Under the pieces are notes generated by a model. The model saw only the letters and a list, made by a program, of their open reading frames with translations. It ran no database searches and was not told the DNA's origin. Below, piece by piece: positions 1-9,982 of a stretch of 64,000 bases of DNA. Both the position numbers and the translations under genes were made by a program. The first letter of the stretch is position 1. Each line of letters opens with the position of its first letter. This stretch comes from Balaenoptera acutorostrata (Eukaryota; Chordata; Mammalia; Artiodactyla; Balaenopteridae). The stretch covers positions 43,274,910 to 43,338,909 of the forward strand of contig NC_080067.1 of NCBI RefSeq assembly GCF_949987535.1. The letters run 5' to 3'.

Positions 1-1102
1 TATGGCTTAGGTTACGGTTTCAGGTACGGGTTAGGGTACGGTATAGGGTATGGGTTAGGGTTAGGGTTAGGGTTAGATTTAGGGTTAGGGCTCGGTTTAG
101 GTTATGGGTTTAGATTAGGGTATGGGTTATGTTTAGGGTAGGGCTTAGTGTTAGGGTACGCATTATGGTTAGGTTATTTATTAAACCTATCCCAGTCTCT
201 AGATGCAACTTAGCATGTAAGGGGATCTTATTTGGGGTCCAGCAATGGAGAGGTGTTTAGACACTAGGATAAGATAAGGAACACACCCATTATAAAGAAA
301 TCTCATGAGGATTCTCTTTATAAACTGTTCCTTAAAGCACTAGTTCTTAGGAAATCTATTGGAGGCAGAAGCAGTCAAGGGAAGCTTAGGGTTAGGGTTA
401 GGGTTAGGGCAAGTTTTAGGGTACGGCTTAGGGTAAGGGTTCAGGTATGGGTTAGGCAATGGCGTAGGGTATAGGTTAGGGTTAGGGTTAGGGTTAGTTT
501 TAGGGTTAGGGCTCGGTTTAGGGTACGGGTTATGATCAGTGTACGTGTTAGGGTTAGGGTAGGAGTTAGGGTTAGGGTACGCATTAGGGTTAGTGTATTT
601 ATCACACCAACCCCACTCTCTAGATACCACTTAGCACGTAAAGGAATATTATTCGGGGTTCAGCCATGGAGAAGGGTTTAGACATTAGGATAAGATAAGG
701 AACACACCCATTATACAGAAATCACATTAGGATTCTCTTTTTAAACTGTTCCTTAAAGCACTAGTGGTTAGGAAATCTATTGGAGGCAGAAGCAGTCCAG
801 GGTAGCTTAGGGTTAGTGTTAGGGTTAGGGTTAGAGTTAGGGTTCGGTTTAGGGTACGGGTTAGGATTAGGGTACGTGTTAGGGTTAGGGTAAGAGTTAG
901 GGTTAGGGTATGCATTAGGGTTAGGGTATTTATTAAACTTATCCCACTCTCTAGATACCACTTAGCATGTAAAGGAATATTATTTCTGGTCCAGCCATGG
1001 AGAAGAGTTTAGAGCCTAGGATAAGATAGGGAACACACACATTATACAGAAATCACATTAGGATTCGCTTTTTAAACTGTTCCTTAAAACACTAGTGCTT
1101 AG
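1..1102 (+). repeat. Partial higher-order block: F*-J-B
   Basis: The block starts inside an F-type unit (1-350), then has a J-type unit (351-771, 421 bp) and a short B unit (772-1102, 331 bp). The F unit is a chimera. Its left part carries F-type markers (CTCATGAGG at 303-311), and from about 320 on it has the tail otherwise seen on I units (TTTATAAACTG, then CTAGTTCTTAGG). The same three units recur with identical lengths at 11294-12395. Confidence 0.85.
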
Positions 1103-1861
1103 GAAATCTATTGGAGGCAAAAGCAGTCAAGGGTAGCTTAGGGTTTGGTTTAGGTTTATGGTTGGGGTTAGGGTACGGCTTAGCGTACGGTTTCGTGTAC
1201 GGGTTAGGGTACGGCGTAGGGTATGTTTTAGGGTTAGGGTTAGCGTTTATTTTAGGGTTAGGGCTCGGTTTAGGTTACAGGTTAGGATTAGGGTACGTGT
1301 TAGTGTTAGGATAGGGGTTAGGCTTAGGGTACACTTTACGTTTAGGGTATTTGTTAAACCTATCCCACTCTCCAGGTACTACAAAGCATGTAAAGGAATA
1401 TTATTTGGGGTCCAGCCATGGAGAATAGTTTAGAGACTAGGATAACATAAGGAACACACCCATTATAAAGAAATCACATGAGGATTCTCTTTGTAACCTG
1501 TTCCTTAAAACACTAGTGCTTAGGAAATCTATTGGAGGCAGAAGCAGTCAAGGGTAGCTTAGGGTTAGGGTTAGGGTTAGGGTACGGCTTATCGTAGTGG
1601 TTCAGGTACCCGTTAGCGTACGGCGTAGGACATGGGTTACGGATAGGGTTAGGGTTTGTTTTAGGGTTAGGGCTCCAGTTAGGTTACGAATTAGGATTAG
1701 GGTACGTGTTAGGGTTAGTTTAGGAGTTAGGGTTAGGGTACGCGTTAGGGATAGGTCATTTATTAAACCTCTCCCACTCTCTAGATACCACTCAGCATAT
1801 AAAGGAATATTATTTGGGGTCCAGGAATGGAGAAGAGTTTAGACACTAGGATAAGATAAGG

Positions 1862-1903
1862 AACACACCCATTATACAGAGGAGCACACCCATTATACCG
1901 AAA
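1862..1903 (+). repeat. 21-bp internal spacer duplication marking D units
   Basis: CACACCCATTATA occurs twice, at 1864 and 1885, where other unit types have it once. This makes the D unit 429 bp long. The duplication is present in all five D units (starting 1524, 4771, 6853, 10398 and 12817), so it arose before the higher-order blocks were copied and is a useful type marker. Confidence 0.85.
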
Positions 1904-2386
1904 GCACATTAGGTTTCTCTTTTTACTTGTTCATTACAACACTAGTGCTTAGGAAATCTATTGCAGGCAGAAGCAGTCAAGGGTAGCTTAGGGTTAGGGT
2001 TAGGGTGCGGCTTCGTTTACGGGTTAGGGTACGGCCTAGTTTATGGATTAGGGTTAGGGTTAGGGTTAGTTTTAGGGTTAGGGCTCGTTTAGGGTACGGG
2101 TTAGGATTAAGGAACATGTTAGGGTTAGGGTAGGGGTTAGGGTTGGGGTACGCGTTAGGGTTAGGGTATTTATTAAACCTATCCCACTCTCTAGATAGCA
2201 CTCATCACGTAGTGGAATAATATTCGGGGTCCAGCCATGGAGAAGAGTTCAGACATTATGATAAGATAAGGAACACACACATTATACCGAAATCACATGA
2301 GGATTCACTTTGTAAACTGTTCCTTAAAACAGTAGTGATTAGGATATCTATTGGAGGCAGAAGCAGTCAAGGGTAGCTTAGCGTTC

Positions 2387-2419
2387 GGGTTAGGGTTAGG
2401 GTTAGGGTTAGGGTTAGGG
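2387..2419 (+). repeat. Perfect telomeric run, GGG plus five TTAGGG
   Basis: This is among the longest uninterrupted canonical TTAGGG runs I see in the array. Similar runs sit at about 3544-3573, 11264-11296 and 13683-13715. With at least four G3 tracts spaced by TTA, it meets the sequence rule for an intramolecular G-quadruplex, and it holds several overlapping TTAGGGTTA sites, the core bound by the shelterin proteins TRF1 and TRF2. Whether either occurs at this locus is inference. Confidence 0.75.
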
Positions 2420-4349
2420 TATGGCTTAGGTTACGGTTTCAGGTACGGGTTAGGGTACGGTATAGGGTATGGGTTAGGGTTAGGGTTAGGGTTAGATTTA
2501 GGGTTAGTGCTCGGTTTAGGTTATGGGTTTAGATTAGGGTATGGGTTATGTTTAGGGTAGGGCTTAGTGTTAGGATACGCATTACGGTTAGGTTATTTAT
2601 TAAACCTATCCCAGTCTCTAGATGCAACTTAGCACGTAAGGGAATCTTATTTGGGGTCCAGCAATGGAGAGGTGTTTAGACACTAGGGTAAGATAAGGAA
2701 CACACCCATTATAAAGAAATCTCATGAGGATTCTCTTTTTAACCTGTTCCATAAAAGACTAGTGCTTAGGAAATCTATTGGAGGCAGAAGCAGTCAAGGG
2801 TAGCTTAGGGTTAGGTTTAGGTTTATGGTTAGGGTTAGGGTACGGCTTAGCGTATGGTTTCGGGTACGGGTTAGGGTACGGCGTAGTGTATGGTTTAGGG
2901 TTAGGGTTAGGGTTAGTTTTAGGCTTAGGTCTCGGTTTAGGGTACAGGGTAGTATTAGGGTACGTGTTAGTGTTCGGGTAGGGATTAGGGTTAGGATACA
3001 CGTTACGGTTAGGGTATTTATTAAACCTATCCCACTCTCCAGATACTACATAGCACGAAAAAGAATATTATTTGAGGTCCAGCCATGGAGAAGAGTTTAG
3101 AGACAAGAATAAGATTAGTAACACACCCATTTTAAGAAATCACATGAGGATTCTCTTTTTAACCTGTTCCTTAAAGCAGTATTGCTTAGGAAATCTATTG
3201 GAGGCAAAATCAGTCAAGGGACGCTTAGGGTTAGGGTTAGGGTAAGTTTTAGGGTACGGCTTAGGGTACGGGTTCAGATATGGGTTAGGATAGGGTTAGG
3301 GTTAGGGTTAGGGTACGTGTTAGGTTTAGGTTATTTATTAAACCTATCCCACTCTCTAGATACCACTTAGCACGTAAGGGAATATTATTTGGGGTCCAGC
3401 CATGGAGAAATGTTTAGACACTAGGATAAGATAAGGAACACACCCATTATAAAGAAATCTCATGAGGATTCTCTTTTTAACCTGTTCCTTAAAAGACTAG
3501 GGATTAGGAAATCTATTGGAGGCAGAAGCAGTCAAGGGTAACTTAGGGTTAGGGTTAGGGTTAGGGTTAGGGTCAGGTTAAGGCATAGGTTACGGGTTCG
3601 TTTACGGGTTACAGTTTGGCGTAGGGTATGCGTTTGGGTTAGGGATAGTTTTAGGGTTAGGGCTCGTTATAGGGTACTGGATAGGAATAGGGTACGTGTT
3701 AGGGTTAGGATTGGGATTAGGGTTAGGGTACGCGTTAGGGTTAGGGTATTTATTAAACCTATCCCTCTCTCTAGATAACACTTAGCACGTAAAGGAATAT
3801 TATTTGGGGTCCAGCCATGGAGAAGAGTTTAGACACTAGGATATGATAAGCAACACACCCATTATACAGAAATCCCATTAGGATTCTCTTTATAAACTGT
3901 TCCTTAAAGCACTAGTTCTTAGGAAATCTATTGGGGGCAGAAGCAGTCAAGGGAAGCTTAGGGGTACGGTTAGGGTTAGGGCAAGTTTTAGGGTATGGCT
4001 TAGGGTAAGGGTTCAGGTATGGGTTAGGCAACGGCGTAGGGTACAGGTTAGGGTTAGGGTTAGGGTTAGGGTCAGTTTTAGGGTTAGGGTTCGGTTTAGG
4101 GTACGGGTTAGGATCAGTGTACGTGTTAGGGTTAGGGTAGGAGTTAGGGTTAGGGTACGCGTTAGGGTTAGTGTTTTTATTAAACCAATCCCACTCTCTA
4201 GATACCACTTAGGACGTAAAGGAATATTATTCGGGGTTCAGCCATGGAGAAGAGTTTAGACACTAGGATAAGATAAGGAATACACCCATTATACAGAAAT
4301 CACATTAGGATTCGCTTTTTAACCTGTTCCTTAAAACAGTAGTGCTTAG

Positions 4350-6431
4350 GAAATCTATTGGAGGCAGAAGCAGTTAAGGGTAGCTTAGGGTTAGGTTTAG
4401 GTTTATGGTTAGGGTTAGGGTACGGCCTAGCGTACGGTTTCGTGTACGGGTTAGGGTACGGCGTAGGGTATGTTTTAGGGTTAGGGTTAGCGTTAATTTT
4501 AGGGTTAGGGCACGGTTTAGGGTACAGGTTAGAATTAGGGTACGTGTTAGTGTTAGGATAGGGGTTAGGGTTAGGGTACACTTTACGTTTAGGCTATTTG
4601 TTAAACCTATCCCACTCTCCAGGTACTACAAAGCATGTAAAGGAATATTATTTGGGGTCCAGCCATGGAGAATAGTTTAGAGACTAGGATAACATAAGGA
4701 ACACACCCATTATAAAGAAATCACATGAGGATTCTCTTTGTAACCTGTTCCTTAAAACACTAGTGCTTAGGAAATCTATTGGAGGCAGAAGCAGTCAAGG
4801 GTAGCTTAGGGTTAGGGTTAGGGTTAGGGTACGGCTTAGCGTAGTGGTTCAGGTACCCGTTAGCGTACGGCGTAGGACATGGGTTACGGATAGGGTTAGG
4901 GTTTGTTTTAGGGTTAGGGCTCGATTTAGGTTACGAATTAGGATTAGGGTACGTGTTAGGGTTAGTTTAGGAGTTAGGGTTAGGGTACGCCTTAGGGATA
5001 GGTTATTTATTAAACCTCTCCCACTCTCTAGATACCACTCAGCATATAAAGGAATATTATTTGGGGTCCAGGCATGGAGAAGAGTTTAGACACTAGGATA
5101 AGATAAGGAACACACCCATTATACAGAGGAGCACACCCATTATACCGAAAGCACATTAGGTTTCTCTTTTTACTTGTTCATTACAACACTAGTGCTTAGG
5201 AAATCTATTGCAGGCAGAAGCAGTCAAGGGTAGCTTAGGGTTAGGGTTAGGGTGCGGCTTCCTTTACGGGTTAGGGTACGGCCTAGGTTATGGGTTAGGG
5301 TTAGGGTTAGGGTTAGTTTTAGGGTTAGGGCTCGTTTAGGGTATGGGTTAGGATTAAGGAACATGTTAGGGTTAGGGTAGGGGTTAGGGTTGGGGTACGC
5401 GTTAGGGTTAGGGTATTTATTAAACCTATCCCACTCTCTAGATAGCACTCATCACGTAGTGGAATAATATTCGGGGTCCAGCCATGGAGAAGAGTTCAGA
5501 CATTATGATAAGATAAGGAACACACACATTATACCGAAATCACATGAGGATTCACTTTGTAAACTGTTCCTTAAAACAGTAGTGATTAGGATATCTATTG
5601 GAGGCAGAAGCAGTCAAGGGTAACTTAGGGTTAGGGTTAGGGTTAGGGTTAGGGTCAGGTTAAGGCATAGGTTACGGGTTCGTTTACGGGTTACAGTTTG
5701 GCGTAGGGTATGCGTTTGGGTTAGGGATAGTTTTAGGGTTAGGGCTCGTTATAGGGTACGGGATAGGAATAGGGTACGTGTTAGGGTTAGGATTGGGATT
5801 AGGGTTAGGGTACGCGTTAGGGTTAGGGTATTTATTAAACCTATCCCTCTCTCTAGATAACACTTAGCACGTAAAGGAATATTATTTGGGGTCCAGCCAT
5901 GGAGAAGAGTTTAGACACTAGGATATGATAAGCAACACACCCATTATACAGAAATCCCATTAGGATTCTCTTTATAAACTGTTCCTTAAAGCACTAGTTC
6001 TTAGGAAATCTATTGGGGGCAGAAGCAGTCAAGGGAAGCTTAGGGGTACGGTTAGGGTTAGGGCAAGTTTTAGGGTATGGCTTAGGGTAAGGGTTCAGGT
6101 ATGGGTTAGGCAACGGCGTAGGGTACAGGTTAGGGTTAGGGTTAGGGTTAGGGTCAGTTTTAGGGTTAGGGTTCGGTTTAGGGTACGGGTTAGGATCAGG
6201 GTACGTGTTAGGGTTAGGGTAGGAGTTAGGGTTAGGGTACGCGTTAGGGTTAGTGTTTTTATTAAACCAATCCCACTCTCTAGATACCACTTAGGACGTA
6301 AAGGAATATTATTCGGGGTTCAGCCATGGAGAAGAGTTTAGACACTAGGATAAGATAAGGAATACACCCATTATACAGAAATCACATTAGGATTCGCTTT
6401 TTAACCTGTTCCTTAAAACAGTAGTGCTTAG
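4350..6431 (+). repeat. Shortened higher-order block C-D-E-I-J (2082 bp)
   Basis: Five units of 421, 429, 390, 415 and 427 bp. F, G and H are missing compared with 1103-4349. The junction can be placed: after E comes the F-type start (T at 5592 in GATATC), and by 5623 the I-type marker (GTAACTTAG, not GTAGCTTAG) appears. The deletion crossover therefore lies within 5593-5622, a stretch identical in F and I units. This is what unequal recombination between homologous units would leave. Confidence 0.86.
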
Positions 6432-9400
6432 GAAATCTATTGGAGGCAGAAGCAGTCAAGGGTAGCTTAGGGTTAGGTTTAGGTTTATGGTTAGGGTTAG
6501 GGTACGGCCTAGCGTACGGTTTCGTGTACGGGTTAGGGTACGGCGTAGGGTATGTTTTAGGGTTAGGGTTAGCGATAATTTTAGCGTTAGGGCTCGGTTT
6601 AGGGTACAGGTTAGGATTAGGGTACGTGTTAGTGTTAGGATAGGGGTTAGGGTTAGGGTACACTTTACGTTTAGGCTATTTGTTAAACCTATCCCACTCT
6701 CCAGGTACTACAAAGCATGTAAAGGAATATTATTTGGGGTCCAGCCATGGAGAATAGTTTAGAGACTAGGATAACATAAGGAACACCCCCATTATAAAGA
6801 AATCACATGAGGATTCTCTTTGTAACCTGTTCCTTAAAACACTAGTGCTTAGGAAATCTATTGGAGGCAGAAGCAGTCAAGGGTAGCTTAGGGTTAGGTT
6901 TAGGGTTAGGGTACGGCTTAGCGTAGTGGTTCAGGTACCCGTTAGCGTACGGCGTAGGACATGGGTTACGGATAGGGTTAGGGTTTGTTTTAGGGTTAGG
7001 GCTCGATTTAGGTTACGAATTAGGATTAGGGTACGTGTTAGGGTTAGTTTAGGAGTCAGGGTTAGGGTACGCGTTAGGGATAGGTTATTTATTAAACCTC
7101 TCCCACTCTCTAGATACCACTCAGCATATAAAGGAATATTATTTGGGGTCCAGGCATGGAGAAGAGTTTAGACACTAGGATAAGAGAAGGAACACAACCA
7201 TTATACAGAGGAGCACACCCATTATACAGAAAGCACATTAGGTTTCTCTTTTTACTTGTTCATTGAAACACTAGTGCTTAGGAAATCTATTGCAGGCAGA
7301 AGCAGTCAAGGGTAGCTTAGGGTTAGGGTTAGGGTGCGGCTTCGTTTACGGGTTAGGGTACGGCCTAGGTTATGGGTTAGGGTTAGGGTTAGGGTTAGTT
7401 TTAGGGTTAGGGCTCGTTTAGGGTATGGGTTAGGATTAAGGAACATCTTAGGGTTAGGGTAGGGGTAAGGGTTGGGGTACGCGTTAGGGTTAGGGTATTT
7501 ATTAAACCTATCCCACTCTCTAGATACCACTCATCACGTAGTGGAATAATATTCGGGGTCCAGCCATGGAGAAGAGTTCAGACATTATGATAAGATAAGG
7601 AACACACACATTATACCGAAATCACATGAGGATTCACTTTGTAAACTGTTCCTTAAAACAGTAGTGATTAGGATATCTATTGGAGGCAGAAGCAGTCAAG
7701 GGTAGCTTAGCGTTCGGGTTAGGGTTAGGGTTAGGGTATGGCTTAGGTTACGGTTTCAGGTACGGGTTAGTGTACGGTATAGGGTATGGGTTAGGGTTAG
7801 GGTTAGGGTTAGATTTAGGGTTAGTGCTCGGTTTAGGTTATGGGTTTAGATTAGGGTATGGGTTATGTTTAGGGTAGGGCTTAGTGTTAGGATACGCATT
7901 ACGGTTAGGTTATTTATTAAACCTATCCCAGTCTCTAGATGCAACTTAGCATGTAAGGGAATCTTATTTGGGGTCCAGCAATGGAGAGGTGTTTAGACAC
8001 TAGGGTAAGATAAGGAACACACCCATTATAAAGAAATCTCATGAGGATTCTCTTTTTAACCTGTTCCATAAAAGACTAGTGCTTAGGAAATCTATTGGAG
8101 GCAGAAGCAGTCAAGGGTAGCTTAGGGTTAGGTTTAGGTTTATGGTTAGGGTTAGGGTACGGCTTAGCGTATGGTTTCGGGTACGGGTTAGGGTACGGCG
8201 TAGTGTATGGTTTAGGGTTAGGGTTAGGGTTAGTTTTAGGCTTAGGTCTCGGTTTAGGGTACAGGGTAGTATTAGGGTACGTGTTAGTGTTCGGGTAGTG
8301 GTTAGGGTTAGGATACACGTTACGGTTAGGGTATTTATTAAACCTATCCCACTCTCCAGATACTACATAGCCCGAAAAAGAATATTATTTGAGGTCCAGT
8401 CATGGAGAAGAGTTTAGACACAAGAATAAGAATAGTAACACACCCATTTTAAGAAATCACTTGAGGATTCTCTTTTTAACCTGTTCCTTAAAGCAGTATT
8501 GCTTAGGAAATCTATTGGAGGCAATATCAGTCAAGGGACGCTTAGGGTTAGGGTTAGGGTAAGTTTTAGGGTACGGCTTAGGGTACGGGTTCAGATATGG
8601 GTTAGGATAGGGTTAGGGTTAGGGTTAGGGTTAGGGTACGTGTTAGGGTTAGGTTATTTATTAAACCTATCCCACTCTCTAGATACCACTTAGCATGTAA
8701 AGGAATATTATTTGGGGTCCAGCCATGGAGAAGAGTTTAGACACTAGGATAAGATAAGCAACACACCCATTATACAGAAATCACATTAGGATTCTCTTTT
8801 TAACCTGTTCCTTAAAGCACTAGTTCTTAGGAAATCTATTGGAGGCAGAAGCAGTCAAGGGAAGCTTAGGGTTACGGTTAGGGTTAGGGCAAGTTTTAGG
8901 GTACGGCTTAGGGTAAGGGTTCAGTTATGGGTTAGGCAACGGCGTAGGGTATGGATTAGGGTTAGGGTTAGGGTTAGTTTTAGGGTTAGGGCTCGGTTTA
9001 GGGTACGGGTTATGATCAGTGTACGTGTTAGGGTTAGGGTAGGAGTTAGGGTTAGGGTACGCATTAGGGTTAGTGTATTTATCACACCAATCCCACTCTC
9101 TAGATACCACTTAGCACGTAAAGGAATATTATTCGGGGTTCAGCCATGGAGAAGGGTTTAGACATTAGGATAAGATAAGGAACCCACCCATTATACAGAA
9201 ATCACATTAGGATTCTCTTTTTAAACTGTTCCTTAAAGCACTAGTGGTTAGGAAATCTATTGGAGGCAGAAGCAGTCCAGGGTAGCTTAGGGTTAATGTT
9301 AGGGTTAGGGTTTGAGTTAGGGTTCAGTTTAGGGTACGGGTTAGGATTAGGGTACGTGTTAGGGTTAGGGTAAGGGTTAGGGTTAGGGTATGCATTAGGG

Positions 9401-9565
9401 TTAGGGTATTTATTAAACTTATCCCACTCTCTAGATACCACTTAGCATGTAAAGGAATATTATTTCTGGTCCAGCCATGGAGAAGAGTTTAGAGCCTAGG
9501 ATAAGATAGGGAACACACCCATTATACAGAAATCACATTAGGATTCGCTTTTTAAAGTGTTCCTT

Positions 9566-9579
9566 AAAACACTAGTGCT
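9566..9579 (+). repeat. 5' target-site duplication of the SINE
   Basis: AAAACACTAGTGCT directly precedes the SINE and is repeated exactly at 9966-9979. The preceding bases are TT, so the site reads TT/AAAA, the favoured cleavage site of L1 endonuclease, which mobilises SINEs in trans. The unoccupied site is seen in the other B units, near 1086-1099 and 12379-12392. Confidence 0.93.
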
Positions 9580-9592
9580 GGGGCTTCCCTGG

Positions 9593-9646
9593 TGGCGCAG
9601 TGGTTGAGAATCTGCCTGCCAATGCAGGGGACACGGGTTCGAGCCC
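9593..9646 (+). promoter_or_regulatory. Internal pol III promoter (A and B boxes) of the SINE
   Basis: The A box TGGCGCAGTGG is at 9593-9603 and matches TRGCNNAGTGG. The B box GGTTCGAGCCC is at 9636-9646 and matches GGTTCGANNCC. The spacing of 32 bp between them is normal for a tRNA-derived SINE. Both are intact, so pol III transcription is possible in principle. Confidence 0.85.
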
Positions 9647-9887
9647 TGGTCTGGGAAGATCCCACATGCCGCGGAGCAACTAGGCCCGTGAACCACAACT
9701 ACTGAGCCTGCGCGTCTGGAGCCTGTGCTCCGCAATAAGAGAGGCCGCGATAGTGAGAGGCCCGCACACCGCGATGAAGAGTGGCCCCCACTTGCCCCAA
9801 CTAGAGAAAGCCCTTGCACAGAAACGAAGACCCGACACAGACAAAAATTAAAAAAAAAAAATTAAAAAATAAGAATAATAATAAAAT

Positions 9888-9950
9888 ACTGAAATTGGCC
9901 TCCCCTACCCAAACCCCCTGAAAAACAACAAAAACTGGGCATTGGGATTT
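9888..9950 (+). other. Possible 3'-transduced sequence within the SINE insertion
   Basis: After the normal A-rich SINE tail there are about 60 bp of ordinary sequence (including CCTCCCCTACCC and CTGGGCATTGGG), then AATAAA and a second A-run before the target duplication. A SINE transcript that read through its first A-tract into flanking DNA at its source locus would give this. It could instead be a subfamily-specific tail that I do not know. Confidence 0.45.
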
Positions 9951-9965
9951 AATAAAAAAAAAAAC

Positions 9966-9979
9966 AAAACACTAGTGCT
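9966..9979 (+). repeat. 3' target-site duplication of the SINE
   Basis: Exact copy of AAAACACTAGTGCT from 9566-9579, followed by the normal satellite continuation TAGGAAATC. Removing 9580-9979 restores a 331-bp B unit, the same length as the two other B units. Confidence 0.93.
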
Positions 9980-9982
9980 TAG

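Larger units (their letters stand above)
1103..4349 (+). repeat. Higher-order block C-D-E-F-G-H-I-J (3247 bp)
   Basis: Eight units of 421, 429, 390, 427, 420, 318, 415 and 427 bp. The types are told apart by fixed internal variants. For example, D has a 21-bp internal spacer duplication, E is 390 bp, F begins GATATC instead of GAAATC, and H has a shortened core. The same eight types with the same lengths occur at 12396-15642, so the two blocks are length-identical at 3247 bp and differ only by scattered substitutions (for example T at about 1233 versus A at about 12516). Confidence 0.88.
9580..9965 (+). mobile_element. CHR-type tRNA-derived SINE (cetacean/hippo/ruminant)
   Basis: Non-autonomous retroposon inserted in the forward direction into a satellite B unit. 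It begins GGGGCTTCCCTGGTGGCGCA, the typical head of the tRNA-Glu-related SINEs of Cetartiodactyla, and has both pol III promoter boxes, a tRNA-unrelated middle, an A-rich stretch from about 9843, and a second A-run at the very end (9951-9965). It is flanked by a perfect 14-bp target duplication, so the whole 386 bp arrived in one event. The intact duplication and clear promoter boxes suggest a fairly young copy. The superfamily is confident; the subfamily (CHR-1 or CHR-2) is not resolved. The short open frame across it on the reverse strand is not a gene. Confidence 0.92.
6432..9982 (+). repeat. Higher-order block C-D-E-F-G-H*-J-B, with SINE in B
   Basis: Units of 421, 429, 390, 415, 420, 324, 421 and 731 bp. 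F is 12 bp (two hexamers) shorter and H* 6 bp (one hexamer) longer than in the other blocks, which are whole-hexamer length changes. I is missing. H* (8507-8830) has an H-type core and an I-type tail (ATAAGCAACAC near 8751, CTAGTTCTTAGG at about 8819), so the loss of I came from an H/I crossover. The B unit is 331 bp plus a 400-bp insertion (SINE plus one copy of its target duplication). Confidence 0.86.

Noticed and set aside
340..6663. Reverse-frame open frames rich in Asn-Pro-Tyr repeats and forward frames rich in Gly-Leu or Arg-Val repeats
   Set aside because: They are direct translations of TTAGGG/TACGGG hexamers, which lack stops in these frames. They recur in every satellite unit and show no domain, no independent start context and no sign of codon selection.
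9580..9660. Functional tRNA gene
   Set aside because: The A and B boxes belong to a SINE head. There is no cloverleaf acceptor pairing, the sequence continues into a SINE body with an A-rich tail, and it is flanked by target duplications.
9951..9979. Second, separate retroposon at the end of the SINE
   Set aside because: There is a single 14-bp target duplication around the whole 386 bp, so one insertion event explains it.
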